Notes: generated from the sequence alone by a model not told the origin. A stretch of DNA of 22,272 bases from Agarophyton chilense (GCA_030374765.1 JARGXX010000130.1:1-22272), one strand, 5' to 3'; counted from the stretch's first letter, positions 1-10,644 are shown. A program made the numbers and translations.

Positions 1-76
1 CCCTGCTTGCAGTGTGATATCGAAGGACTGTTGAGAAATCGGCCCTCATTAAGTTCAACAAGGTCAAAAAAAGACA

Positions 77-436
77 TTACGGGTTGAACAGTTGACCGAA
101 ATACTTCTTTGTGTTCTTGTTTGTGTGTTTTGGCTGTATTAATTCTAGTTTGGTGACCTTGTCATACAGTTCGATAAGCACAGCAACTGAAAAGCCCACA
201 ACACGTCTGCTGTGTTTATTGTCGTGCACCCTTCTCTGACGCCTTGTTCTCACAAATGGTTCTACCCCCTTCAAACTGTAAGTGATTGCAAAGCATAATC
301 CAAAAACGTTGGATTGCATCAGCCATCTTGACGCAATGGCGTTGAAAAACTCCGAGTGATTTCCACCCCATATCCAACCTGGCGTCAAGTGTTGGAATGC
401 ATCAGGCACCTTGACGTAATGGCGATGATAGCGCAA
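77..436 (-). CDS. Unassigned ORF, possibly a remnant
   Basis: An open frame of about 119 codons on the minus strand. I do not recognise its family. The product has a basic stretch (RTRRQRR) in the middle and a Lys/Asn-rich C-terminus; no signal peptide or membrane segment is evident. Residues around the middle have the look of a decayed transposase or other mobile-element protein, but no catalytic motif can be named. Part of it overlaps an imperfect direct repeat, and the frame may simply be open by chance. It may start upstream of a proper ATG; I did not find a persuasive start context. Confidence 0.2.
   Translation of the reverse strand: MRYHRHYVKVPDAFQHLTPGWIWGGNHSEFFNAIASRWLMQSNVFGLCFAITYSLKGVEPFVRTRRQRRVHDNKHSRRVVGFSVAVLIELYDKVTKLELIQPKHTNKNTKKYFGQLFNP
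309..424. repeat. 33-bp imperfect direct repeat pair
   Basis: Two copies, 309-341 and 392-424, offset by 83 bp, match at 29 of 33 positions by eye (both begin TTGGA and end AATGGCG and share GCATCAG). The offset is not a multiple of three, so it does not make a protein repeat in one frame. Origin unknown; a local duplication is the simplest reading. Confidence 0.7.
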
Positions 437-1285
437 AGCGCAAAGCCTTGGAAGGTGCCCTCTTTAATTTCGAAATCATTGGCTTTGCTGGGGCGCTGGC
501 AAAAACTTAACTCATTTCGCGACCAAGCAGCTGTGCGATTGCGTAAACTTGCCCTGTCACATCGCTTGAACATGTTCATCACGCAATCTTTTCTAATTTA
601 GAGTTCTTTTGTTCTTAGTCAAAAACCTCCCAGGCGTCTCCTCAGATTCCACGAGGAAGGGAAGGCACAGAGTACCAACCATTTTCATCATGCCTTCCAG
701 GAGCTCTTTCATTTGGATAATACTTGTTTCGTCCTTTCTGCCCGAGCTTTCTTCTAGCAGAGTGCTCCAGTTGTAATCTGCTCATAGATAAGTGTAATCA
801 TCTATTCTACATGCGTTCACTAGTTGTTTTTCCGATAGGTTCTAGTCGCAATCGTCGCACAAATTTGTACAACTCTCTGGTTTCCATCCGTTCACTGTCT
901 ACCTATACGTATTGATTAGATGTTCCATGCAGCCCGTAACACTTCGTATTTTGATGGAACACTCACGCAAACTATTGCTGTGTTGCACAAGTAGGCTCCT
1001 CTACCTGACAATCGTACGCGCGTGGTCCTGAAGTGCACCAGAGAAGCTTACAATCTATTTGAATCTTAACTCACTACGCACACAAAGAAATGCCATGCTG
1101 TTGAGCAGAATGCTTGCGCGTCCCCTTTCGAATACTGACTCAATGGAATTCTCGTGCAGCGAATTTGCCATTTCCGCGAGGACCGAACGTATATTATCCT
1201 TATCAATACATATGTGTGTTGGATGCGTTGCTTAATTCGTTCTGCGTGTATACCCGTGAGCCGCCTACGTGATCATACCCGCTTG
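437..1285. other. No recognisable gene
   Basis: Short open frames only, none with a recognisable domain, and no RNA gene or terminal repeats that I can see. The composition is mixed. The last part is presumably the upstream region of the peroxidase gene. Confidence 0.5.
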
Positions 1286-1292
1286 TATAAAT
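1286..1292 (+). promoter_or_regulatory. TATA box of the peroxidase gene
   Basis: TATAAAT lies 93-99 bp upstream of the signal-peptide ATG at 1385. With the usual ~30-bp distance, transcription would start near 1316-1322 and give a 5' leader of about 65 nt. This is a position-and-motif argument only. Confidence 0.45.
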
Positions 1293-1384
1293 GTCTCCAC
1301 GCCCGGCATGGGACATCCACTCCCTCGAGAGGCATCACTCGTTTCATCAGCAAATACGATCCAGGACAACGTCTCAACTCAACC

Positions 1385-2784
1385 ATGACTCTATTACCTG
1401 CAGTTTTGGGTGCCATATTCTTTCTGTTCACAGTCAGTGCACAGCTTTCGGTACCTACACGGCTGAAGGACCTACCATTTTCCCGGATAGGCCAGAAGCA
1501 CCTTCATTTGGCGCCCCTATAGGCTTGCAGAATTCTCCTGGAACCCCCCTCATAACCTCGAGAAGAGAAACCCTCAGTGAACGTGTGCAGCGACTCAGGG
1601 GTGAAATCCCAGAGGCCGCGCCCGATGAGGAACCGAACATCGAAGAACTCTCTATAACCCAATGCGAGATGCAAAGTGCTTCAATGCCGATTACGACACC
1701 TTCCGTGCCCACGTCGAAGATTTCATCTCTGTTCTCTGACTACGTCAACATCTTCGAATGGGGTTTCAACATGCCTCGGAGTTCCCCTATATTCTCGTTT
1801 TCTGAAAATGGCGTCACCAACAACAGATTTCCTGGCATGTGCCTCAGGATGGCCTTCCACGACAACTCCATAAATCCTGCACTCGGTGAGTATGCACCGT
1901 TGTTTCTAGTTTCATCGATGGAAACGACAATTGGACAGGTCCGAACAGGTTCCTAAGAACTTCTGGTGGCGACGCATCCGTCTTGACCTGTCGTATCGAG
2001 CGACTTCATCCTAATCAGAACTACGACCAAACAGCATCCCGAATCCTGTTTGCTTTCCAGACACGTGACGTTCCCGGACTCGGAGGGCAGTCTCTCATGG
2101 AAAAATACCAGATGTCATACGCAGACGCACTCCACAACTGCGCGCTTGCAGCTGTTTCTTTGTTGAATCCAGGAGAAGGAGGCAGCAGCAAGAATCAAAT
2201 CCGTTTTGGAAGAAAAGACGCTTGCTTTTTTTCCGATGATGCCATTCTGGCAACAGATGCCTTAAGTTTGGATGGAAACAATCCCCTGTGTGGGCCGACT
2301 GAGCTCTTACCTCCTGTTACATTCAGTGCAAGGCAATCTAACAGGTGGTTTACATCTCGCGGACTACCTGAACGTCAGTGGTTGTCTTACATGGGCACTC
2401 ATACCACTTTTGATAATTTTGGTAGGACTGAACCTTGCGCCAGATGCCAGTGCCTGGCGATGACTACTTCACGAACTACGTGGGTGTCCCAGTACATGTA
2501 CCGGACGTCGAAGAGGCTGCAAATGATCCTGAGAATCCCGGATGCGATTGGACCGTAAATGGACTTGAACGATTTTGCCAATGTCACAGGCTGATTGCGC
2601 ACTTGGGATTGATGTCATTTCCGAAAATTTGGACCTACAGGAATTGGAAACCGTGATGGATAGATACATCAGTGTTCCAGCCTCCTGGATTCGGAACGAC
2701 TTGGTATGTGCTATGACTTTGCTGGGTAGTCGTTCCAACGAAGGATGTGACGGCGTAAACCCATTATTCGGGTCCGTTTATTAA
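1385..2784 (+). pseudogene. Secreted haem peroxidase (plant peroxidase superfamily), frameshifted
   Basis: Homologous segments lie in order but in changing frames. A signal peptide starts at ATG 1385 (MTLLPAVLGAIFFLFTVSAQ). It is followed by a Pro/Glu-rich propeptide-like stretch, then CFNADYDTFRAHVEDF (about 1680-1727). The distal haem region R-M-A-F-H-D (about 1843-1863) supplies the expected distal Arg and His, and GGDASVL follows. CGPTELLPPVTFSAR comes next, then the proximal-His segment YMGTHTTFDNFG (about 2386-2424). The last segments, DDYFTNYVGVP and DCALGIDVISENLD, run to a stop at 2782-2784. Such enzymes use peroxide to oxidise phenols or other small donors outside the cell. Frame changes near 1450, 1655, 1740, 2435 and 2570 have no obvious GT-AG intron; the one near 1886 does. 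Either the gene is dead or the read contains indels. The family assignment is strong; activity is not. Confidence 0.8.
1886..1938 (+). other. Candidate 53-nt intron in the peroxidase gene
   Basis: The segment starts GTGAGT and ends TTGGACAG. Removing it joins ...NPALG to PNRFLRTSGGDASVL in one frame (phase 1), turning a frame change into a continuous reading. Against it, the skipped DNA reads FIDGNDNWTG in the downstream frame, which looks protein-like. A shorter 24-nt GT...TAG alternative (1886-1909) does not restore the frame. Confidence 0.5.
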
Positions 2785-4275
2785 TCTTCGTTTGAAAATG
2801 TCTATATCTCACGCACAACGCAGGGTTAACACTTCGAGGTTCATCTGATTTGCGCATCATTAAAATCTGGCTCAATTGAGTAGAAAAACTTTGGGTTCAA
2901 TACGGACACAAATATAAAATGCATATCATCCACTAGTCACGTGCGCAATACCGAAAACAATGACACATCCCCATGTCAGACACTCGCTCCTGCACTACAA
3001 AAGTCGGGTCCTGCACATAGCGGTTAAGTCGCTATATCCGAATATTCCGCTTGTGATATTAAAAATCTTTGACAGCTTCCGGGTACTTTTTCCACGTACA
3101 CTTCAGAGGGTTACCGGCCCTGCGCATGGTGAGGGCATCAAGAAGGGCCCTGGATAAGAAAACTCGCGGGTCATAGTTTGATTGATATGCCTAAATGTAG
3201 AAAACGATTTAACAAAGTCAAACCGGGAATTTAAAATGTTCGTAAGCCGTAGCAATTTTGGTGTAATCGTCTGATACTACCTTTGCAGTGCCCGTGCAGA
3301 GAGCTGCAACAGAGATCTTCTCTCTTTGTTCACACGATTGGTGTTCCTGGTGGTGTCCCCGACTTGTGCCGTTGCGGTCGAGCTTGTGTACATCCTGGGA
3401 CACCCCTTCCCCTTTCTTTTCAGGTGCGGTCGCTCCGCAACATGAGGCAGGAACATAGCTTTATGCCAGGCAAAAATTTTGTGTGTGACTTTTTGGCTTT
3501 CTAGCAGGTATTAAACGACTTGATGTTCTTCTCCCACCCATTCTTCGCCACGGGGCAAACGATCCGATGAACTGCTTTAAGTCTTACGGCGAACTTGAAT
3601 GGAATAAAAAGGATTATTTTCTCCATCAGTCATGAGATCTAATGCTTCAAGGAGGCTCACCTGGGAGATGCGGGAAATTCCATATATACATTGTAATTGG
3701 CACGACTGTGCTGCTCGAGTAATAAACCAGAAGTCTTCAATGATTCGTTTCTCATAGGCAGGGTTACAAAAAAAGATTACTTAATCCCTAACTATGTACA
3801 TATGTACTAAGAAAACGTTAACGGAATATGGCATATCTTTCATGAAAAATTCAAGATAAATGTGCTGGTATGTATTATGACAGCATCGATGAAATAGAAA
3901 GCAACAGTAACACAGCGTCGATGTCTAAATTATTTCTGTCGAATAACGGTTCTCCATTCTTTACTGAAAGCTGTGTAATTTTCGCCACAGCATGAAAGCA
4001 GATCTTGTGGAAAATCAGACCGTGACGGAATGTAAAGTCCGTAGTAATTTGTAGCTTATTAATGGTCAGTCGCAGCACTCGAGCCCGACCCCGATCTATC
4101 CTGAGCGCTATGTCTAACTGCTCAAGTGCAAGTTGCGTTCACCCTCCACCCTGGGGGGGGGGGGAAACAGATCTTTGAAGTTCCTAAAACATCAAGCAAT
4201 CTGCAGTGGTGTACACAGAACAATTAAATGATGTTCTCTTAGAACACCATTTCTTGTCCTGCACCATTTCTAAAT
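2785..4275. other. No recognisable gene; 12-G run
   Basis: About 1.5 kb between the peroxidase stop and the end of the copia remnant. Only short open frames occur and none has a recognisable domain. It may include the peroxidase 3' region and the copia 3' LTR, but I could not delimit an LTR. A run of 12 G lies at 4153-4164. Confidence 0.4.
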
Positions 4276-5896
4276 TCACTTTCCCCTTTGTCGTAATCTT
4301 TCACCCATTTGATCTGCTTGAAGATCTACTATCCGACTGTCCAAAATCCAGAGGTATCTTTCTACTAAACAGCAATGGTTCAAGAGTCTGAAAATGTAGA
4401 CTATTTGGTTTCGTGAGCGGATCAGAAATGATTGTTTTCCTCGGTGTCCAGACCATACGGTCGATGTTGTTCGTCTCACATTAATACCGAATCACGTGGA
4501 TATCCGCTCCAATAGATCTCACGCTGACATTCTGACATATAGATGGAATGTCAAACAAATTTTTGGTGTCCAAAACAACCAAAGGCGCCACCTTCATACC
4601 AAGAAGTCTTCAATAGACTTTGACCAAAAGCCTTTTTTCATCAATAGCCTCTCCTGCTGCGAGGATCTCAGCCGTGCCAATTGATCTCACTGGCCTATGG
4701 GACTTATGCGGATCCCAGGACAGTTTATGAAACACTGCATCCTTCTCGAAGACAACTATCCGAAGCCTTGCAATGCATCCCAATTTTTCATGATGTACGA
4801 CACGGCTAGCACCGGAAAAGACGATTATCGACAGATCGTATCGTTTCTTTGTCCATAGAACGCCTGAAGTTTACTGCAGTACCTTGATTTTTCAACCAGT
4901 GCAGTGATTTTATCTGCGTAATCATGATCTTCACCAAATATGAAGGTACTTTCTCCTGCAAATAGTTTGCTGTTAATGCAAAAAATGGTGATGCAGCAAT
5001 TCGTAACCACGCAAGCGAACTATTTAGGGATCTAAACGATGCCAATTCCAAATCATTCAGCTTCTATTCATATTGTTTCCTTTTGTTTCTCGTGATGAGA
5101 TAAGTTTAGTATATATTTAGCTTATCCTCTGCATGAATTGATGCAGAGAAGTCTTCAAATTTTGTGAGAGTAAGTTCGTAAAACTTGAACGTTCCTGGAC
5201 CGTACATTATCGTTCCTAGCTTGTAAGACTTTTGATTCTGCTCAATTGCTGCTGACAAAAAGTTTCTAGGTTCAGAAAACAATACATCATCAATAACTTT
5301 CACTGCGGCGATACTCAACCGCCCTTCTTGAACCTTAAAGAACAGTTGCGGAACAAACACTAGCTGTTTGAAACCAAGATCGATTAGAAAATCGTCACTT
5401 AGCTTCTGCAACTTGGCGCTGGCGTTAACCAGGCCATAGGTGACGGTCCACAGTAACCAATAAAACTTCTTACGCTCACAGAATTGTTGCGGGGAATGAC
5501 ATAAACATCTCTTGTAGCATCGCCAGTTCGAAGGAAAGCTGTTTCGAAATAAATCTTCGCAATAATCCACTTAAACAGCACAGAAACCGAAAGCAATATT
5601 CTGATACCAACTGGAGGGCGAGTAGCGGAGTCAGTCTTCAAGTGGAGTTTGTCCTTGTCCTTGTTTCCGTGTGGTGCAATCCTTGTCTTCCAAACCAGCG
5701 AATCGTCATCGCACTTCACCTTGTAGAAATCGTCGCTCTTGAGAATGTTTGCTTCCTTAGGCACCTTTGTGACAGGCACTTCGCGAACTTCTTTCTTGGA
5801 AGACTTTTCTTCCTTTTTTTAAGTGTTCTCTGTTAGGAAGGAAGAGAGGACTTGAGACTAATGTAGCACAAACTCCTTAAATCCAAACATCGGAAA
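4276..5896 (-). pseudogene. Ty1/copia polyprotein remnant: RT and RNase H block
   Basis: Read on the minus strand, 5830 down to about 4280, this is the C-terminal half of a copia-type pol. The RT part has RIAPHGNKDKDK and SATRPPVGIRILLS. It continues with KIYFETAFL, where family members have Asp at the Tyr position, so the first catalytic Asp appears lost. Then come VYVIP, TYGLVNASAK, and VIDDVLF as the YxDD-equivalent. After ELASFRSLNSSLAWL (about 5048-5004), the RNase H part shows AEILAAGEAIDE (about 4670) and VLDTKNLFD, ending with DPLTKPNS near 4400. A frameshift near 5460 and in-frame stops near 4627 and 4480 break it. It continues the blocks at 6798-7247 and 13752-15300, from which later insertions separate it. 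Copia RT/RNase H copies element RNA into DNA; this copy cannot. Confidence 0.85.
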
Positions 5897-5901
5897 ATAT
5901 T

Positions 5902-6792
5902 TGTAGGACAACGCTTGGAGCGGAGACACCACGAAGATGTTCGGGATCTTCCTCTCTTGAGAGACACGCCTCAGGCGGAGGAGACGCGTCCCAGCCGAGC
6001 ACAGAAACAGAGCCACTCTGGAAAGGCACGACGGAGTCGGGTGTAAGACCGAGGCCAATCCGGCGGGATGTACCTAGAGTGTTTAGGTGAGCACTTCACA
6101 GTCCGCGATGTGACCAATCCTAGGCGGCGCGGTATCACGGCGATTGTCGGAAAAGGAGCGAGGAAACACTCGTATGAGGGGGGCGAGCGGGGTGAGTGAG
6201 GCGGCCACTCACGAGAGCCAAAAAAGAGAACAAGAGGAAAACGGGGGCGAAACCCTATACAGAGGCGAGACTACGACAAGTTTCGGCGATTAAATATGAA
6301 CCCACGGTGGTGGTAGCACTCTGGTTGATAGAGGGGTGGATGAACTAACGTGCAACGGGCGCTCACGCAGTATGCGGTGAAGACGCGCCGAAGGGGAAAA
6401 GTTCAGAGCCAAGACTCCCTCCTTGGCATCTCCCAAAAGGGTCTTTACTGGGTAGCAGTGCTCAACCTCCTAAGTAGTGTGGCGCGCGGCCCCTGACAGT
6501 GGGCGCGCGCCCGAAAAGTAGACACTAAATAGCGATAGCGTAGCTAAATAAATACTAAAAAATACTAAATAATACTAACCATTAGGTAGAATCCGGGCCA
6601 CGTGTGGCACGCCTCGCACTCGAGCGTCGGCATCCGTGCAGTCCACGTGTTCCACCAGTGTGCACTTCCGGTCCTAACCGGCCGTCAGCCACACGCAATA
6701 GCGGTATAGCTTGTCATAGACCAAGCTAGTCCTCAAGCGAGCGAAATCTCTAAGTCCTGGGAAGAAACCCCCTTGAAGGGCATGGTCCTTCA
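5902..6792 (-). mobile_element. Solo LTR of a gypsy-type element
   Basis: An 891-bp segment that on the minus strand starts TGAAGGACC and ends TTGTCCTACA, like the LTRs of the gypsy element at 7493-13167 (start TGAAGAGC, end TTGTCCTACA). Shared internal landmarks in the same order are TTTAGCTA, TACTTAGG, CAGTAAAG, CTTGGCTCTG and GAGGAAGATCC. The flanks are ATATT (5897-5901) and ATACT (6793-6797), a 5-bp target duplication with one mismatch. It is a relative, clearly diverged from the 865-bp LTRs. It interrupts the copia polyprotein, whose reading resumes on either side. A solo LTR is normally left when the two LTRs of a full element recombine. Confidence 0.8.
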
Positions 6793-6797
6793 ATACT

Positions 6798-7247
6798 CGC
6801 CAACTGTATCTCGGTCGGCGCTTTTTAACTTTTTCTTCTTGCTCTGGGGACCGCTGCACCTCATTTGCCGTAACAAGAGTTTATTGAGACGAAATATTTC
6901 TCCATGTCTTATCTTGCATCTTCAGCGACTCCTGCTACCCATCATCGAAAAAAATAGTGTTACTTATCCTGGTTTGGTGAGTAGCTGGCGACCTTTTCCG
7001 GATAGTAGCGCGCATTTAAAGGCCAAGGCACTTCCATCAACTCGCCAACATTCGGTAATCGAACGTCAACTCCTTCAGAAGAGTCCAACTCTGGTTCACC
7101 CTCACCTGCAGAGCTCAATACTTCTACAGAAGCTTCCTCAGCATCAAACTCATCTAGCTCCGCGAGAGAACTTCGTGAAGATCTTTCTCTTTCGGTTTCT
7201 GTCAGGCGCATACAAAAATTGTTACATGATGATCCAAATCTAATCAT
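6798..7247 (-). pseudogene. Ty1/copia polyprotein remnant: linker between integrase and RT
   Basis: On the minus strand this reads an acidic stretch (LTETERERSSRSSLAELDEF, then LSSAGEGEPELDSSEG), then LNARYYPEKVASYSP. Beyond a frameshift near 6955 it gives IFFDDG, a stop and QESLKMQDKTWR. The final part is basic (VKKRRPRYSWRV) and ends exactly at the solo LTR. Acidic spacers followed by a YxxDDG-type motif lie between integrase and RT in this copia group, and the position in the broken element fits. It is bounded by the solo LTR on one side and the Tc1 remnant on the other. Confidence 0.7.
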
Positions 7248-7315
7248 TAAGAAGATAAAGAACGAACTAATGATGACTAAATATATATATATAAAAAAGG
7301 TTTATATGGGCTTGA

Positions 7316-7492
7316 GAGAAGATGACTTTATCTATGACAAAATGGAAGAAAACTATTTTTTTCGATGAAAAGAAATATAACGTAGATGGAATAGATGAAT
7401 CTGTTCATTATTGGCATAATAAAAGGAAGAAAGATATCATGTTTTCTAAGCGACAAGATGGAGGGGATTCTATGATACTTTGGGGTGCCTGT
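7316..7492 (+). pseudogene. Tc1/mariner transposase, left half (interrupted)
   Basis: The frame open from 7316 reads WKKTIFFDEKKYNVDG, then YWHNKRKK and SKRQDGGDSMILWGAC. These are the central catalytic-domain motifs of Tc1-type DDE transposases, and the first catalytic Asp is in FFDEKK (codon 7364-7366). The N-terminal DNA-binding region is missing; upstream is an AT-rich run (ATATAT at 7280-7293) and then copia sequence. The frame is cut at 7492 by the gypsy element and continues at 13173. Confidence 0.85.
7488..7492. repeat. Target-site duplication CCTGT (left)
   Basis: CCTGT immediately before the 5' LTR; the identical 5 bp follow the 3' LTR at 13168-13172. A 5-bp duplication is what gypsy-type integrases make. 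Confidence 0.95.
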
Positions 7493-8357
7493 TGAAGAGC
7501 AACGTCCTCCAGGGAGGTTTATGGGGACTTAAGTTTTTTCCGGATCCTCCGGCGTGCAACCTCGTTATGAGTAGGAGTAATCCGTTTTCACGGCGACACC
7601 CGGAACGCCGGTGATACACCGGGGGGACTGGGTGCCATACACGTGGCCGCGGCGCCCGCGCGACACGTGGCCGCCAGATTGGCCCCTTTGTTAGACGGAC
7701 ATTTAGCTATTTAGGATAGACTTTATTTATTCTATTCTACGGTGACTACAGTACTTAGGCCGCCGGCCTCGCGGCCGCCGGTCCAGTAAAGTCTCCCCAA
7801 CAAGGGTGATCTTGGTCTTCCAGATCTTGGCTCTGGGTCGAACCACCTGCGCGGATATACAACTCCTTACGGAGAGATTTCCCGTGGTGCACGGCTTCCC
7901 AACCCCCTTGGACGTTCAAGCAGCCTTCGTGTGTTGGGTATCTATTCCCACTTTCGTGGTTCCGCCCGTGTATACGGTTTGCTACACACGGCAGTGCCGG
8001 CTACTCCCGAGTCCCCTCTTGCGACTCGTGGTCAACCTCGCCCTCTTGCCTCCGTTCCCATTTTTCCTACCCTCTTCCTCCCATTCATTGGGCAATTCCC
8101 GCTCTTGCGGCTCGCACTGACACCTGTCGTGCTCGCCCCTCTCGTGGGTTTTGCCTCCTCAGAGGATACGCAAGCACCGCTTCGGCGGATATTCTCTGCT
8201 TCTTTCAGCCTCCCTGCGCCCGTCGCGACAGTTCGGCTCCAGCTTACACCCGGCATTGCGCGCCGATCCCTGGGAGGGCTCTACCGCGCCGGTTACCTGG
8301 TGAGAGGAAGATCCGGACGTCTTCGTAGGTTTTCCCCCTTGGGGGCATTGTCCTACA
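7493..8357 (+). repeat. 5' LTR of the gypsy element
   Basis: 865 bp, starts TGAAGAGC and ends TCCTACA. A hand alignment with the 3' LTR (also 865 bp, no gaps needed) gives about 34 mismatches, roughly 96% identity. Since the two are identical at insertion, the element is not recent. Open frames inside the LTR are shadows and are not listed. Confidence 0.95.
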
Positions 8358-8360
8358 AAT

Positions 8361-8378
8361 TGGTCTCCCGACTTAGAA
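8361..8378 (+). other. Candidate primer-binding site
   Basis: Three bases after the LTR the sequence is TGGTCTCCCGACTTAGAA. It begins TGG, the complement of a tRNA CCA end, at the usual place for a minus-strand primer site. I cannot name the tRNA. Confidence 0.45.
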
Positions 8379-8480
8379 GTCAAGACCGCTTGTGTCCTCT
8401 CTGAGGTTGTTTTCCGTTTAACGGGTTATCTCCGGTCTCACCGGTTTGCTTTCTATTCTTTCGTCGAAACGGTGTGGCCA

Positions 8481-10592
8481 ATGCCAAGAAAACCGCCTAG
8501 CATGGAGCCTCCTGCAACACGCAGCCGTTCCCGCCAAAGCGGTGATGCCAGAGGCACTGATGTTCCACAGGCCCTGGCTCCAACACCGGATTCCCGGGAG
8601 ATACCGGTCACCGGCACTGAAGACCCGCAGCCCGATTCCGGGTTAACGGCCGTCGCAACGGTGGTTTCTCCGCCTCCGCGGTTGGTCGACCAAGCGCGGA
8701 TTGTACGCTTGGAAGAGTAGCTCCGCTCCCTGCGGCCTGCTCACAATACCCTCTCGAGGGAGTTCACCTCTTTACGAGGAAGCCTCGCTAACCCCACTCC
8801 AAGTGAGTTAGCCGAGGATATCCGCGTATTGCGGTCGGACGTCAATACACTACTCTAGTGTTTTGGCGCTCCGTCTTCCTTCGCAGGAGGTATGGAGAAT
8901 CGCTTCGAGCGTCTCCGAAGCCGACCTGAGTCGGTCGAGAGGACGTTAACCTCGCCCGCGAATGCAGCTAGACCGGTTGTCTCTCATCGAGAGACCCAGT
9001 CGCGGAACCGGAAGAGCCGGAAGCACCGGGATTCTAACCGTAAGCACGGACACCCGTCCGACTCATCATCTGAGTCGGACGGTAAACCGAGTGACTCGGA
9101 GAATTCCGATTCGTCGGTGAGCGATGACCCACAGGATGGTTATGGGCGCTCTTCCCGCTCAAAGCGGTCCTCTGCCACCTACGGGGCCATCCGGTCGCGC
9201 CCCAAGGGTCGGCGACATCCGGGCCTCAAACCCTTGAAGCCCACCAACCCTCTGTAGAGGACACTCCTGTCCTACCGTTATTACCGGCTAGAAGATTCCT
9301 CTTTAGGTCGGACACCGCGTGACACGGGTAAAGTGAAAGACTGCATCAAGCGGATGCAGCTTTCACTTTGTAACCAGTCGTTTACTGGGGATGATCCAAT
9401 TCTGGTCTTGGATTTCCTACACCGCTTTGTATTGGAAGCCGATATACTCGGAATGAACGAAGGACAAGCCTACGTGGCGCTACCCTACTTTCTACGGGGT
9501 GTCGCTGAAGATCAGTTTTTGTCGGTTCGGGGCTCGTCGCGAGCCTCCGAAGGAGGTGTGACCTGCTGGCCCGAGGCCGTGCAGTACCTCCTGCGTTCCT
9601 ACGCAACCAACTCCGCGATACAAGCGGCGATACTCGCTTTGCGAGACACTTGACAACGCTCCGTCGAGCTCGAGACCGATTACTCGGTACGCCTCAATAA
9701 GGCTTTTCACCGTTGTGGTAATGTATACCCCGCTGGGGAACGCTGTACGATGTTCATTGATGGCTTGGATCCAGCCATCAAGACTCTTGTCGCCCGTTAC
9801 AGGGAACAAGAGCCGAAGGTGACCTACCTTGGACTCGTACAGTTTGCCCGCGGAGAGGGAGATGCACTACGTGCACGCAATCCGGGAACCCGGTCGAAGG
9901 CCGCTAAAGCATTGCTGCTTGAGTCGGACTCTTCTTCACCGTCATTTGCGACGGATGGCATCCCCAAACAGGGTTATGACAATATGAATGTCATCCATCA
10001 CGATGGCTTATCTATTCCGACAACGGAACTACCGTCTACGACGGATGGCTCGGTTGACTCAACCGCAAGGGACACGGAGAACGGGCAGATCTTTTATCTT
10101 AATGACCGCTGCACTCGGGCCCCCGGTATGCCGTACTCGAACGGAATGACACGAAGTCAGCGCCCTGGATGGGTTGGAAACCGGGAACCCGGAAGATACA
10201 CCGATGCTCGGAATGCCGTACCGCGAAACGCGGGAGTGACGTTGGTGTGCCACTTGTGCTACGAGCGCGGGCACACCTCCCTGCAATGCCTTTTATCGCT
10301 ACGCGATATGGCGCCAGTGGTGGATAATTACGAAGCCCTCTCCCCGCAGGAGAAGGGCTCCGTGCCACTCACGTCATACCTCCGCGCGAAGACGGACTTC
10401 CCCAACGCATTGGCTCACACTCCGAATTCTCGGTACAAACCGGCTCAGCCGGCACGCGCCGCACCAGAGCCAAACCACGCTGGTGGATCTCAACCCGCTC
10501 CTGCGGTAGCTACCGTGCAACGGAATCATGCACTCGTTGCCGAGGAAGTCGGGCCTTCGCCCGACCAGGACCCTGTACAGGGAAAAGAATAG
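8481..10592 (+). pseudogene. gypsy gag with CCHC zinc knuckle, in-frame stops
   Basis: One reading frame runs from ATG 8481 to the TAG at 10590-10592, about 700 codons, broken by TAG 8718, TAG 8856, TAG 9255 and TGA 9651 without any change of frame. The N-terminal part is Pro/Ser-rich. Next is a basic and Ser/Asp-rich stretch (about 8990-9220). A capsid-like helical region follows (about 9333-9880, with ILDFLHRF-like and GLDPAIKTLV segments). The nucleocapsid knuckle CHLCYERGHTSLQC is at 10248-10289 (CX2CX4HX4C). Gag packages element RNA into virus-like particles. Four premature stops in one frame show point decay, not rearrangement. The family is identified by position, knuckle and the following protease and RT. 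Confidence 0.85.
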
Positions 10593-10644
10593 AGGGAGTC
10601 TCCCCTTCGGGAGAGGCGTCCTCAGAGTTGAGGCTGACGACGCC
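10580..10644 (+). promoter_or_regulatory. -1 programmed ribosomal frameshift site between gag and pol
   Basis: The heptamer GGGAAAA at 10580-10586 is in the gag frame as G_GGA_AAA, the canonical X_XXY_YYZ pattern, and lies one codon before the gag stop TAG (10590). Slipping back one base gives exactly the pol frame, which is open from 10586 onward. Downstream, TCTCCC (10599-10604) pairs with GGGAGA (10609-10614), with possible outer GAGG/CCTC pairing (10592-10595 with 10620-10623) starting 5 nt after the heptamer. A second hairpin pairs GGCGTC (10615-10620) with GACGCC (10639-10644). The outer pairing and the second hairpin overlap, so they are alternatives. Heptamer, frame and stop placement are seen; the structure is inferred. 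Confidence 0.75.

Noticed and set aside
4232..4246. Hormone-receptor-like palindrome TGTTCT-CTT-AGAACA
   Set aside because: A 6-bp-arm palindrome can occur by chance in a window this size and nothing around it suggests such regulation.
5831..6875. Alternative LTR limits TGTTA...TAACA
   Set aside because: The flanks give no target duplication, whereas limits 5902-6792 match the gypsy LTR ends and give near-identical 5-bp flanks.
7931..8404. Open frames of up to 157 codons within the 5' LTR, with counterparts in the 3' LTR (12741-13406)
   Set aside because: They lie in GC-rich LTR sequence on both strands, have no domain, and in the 3' copy run straight through the LTR edge into Tc1 DNA.
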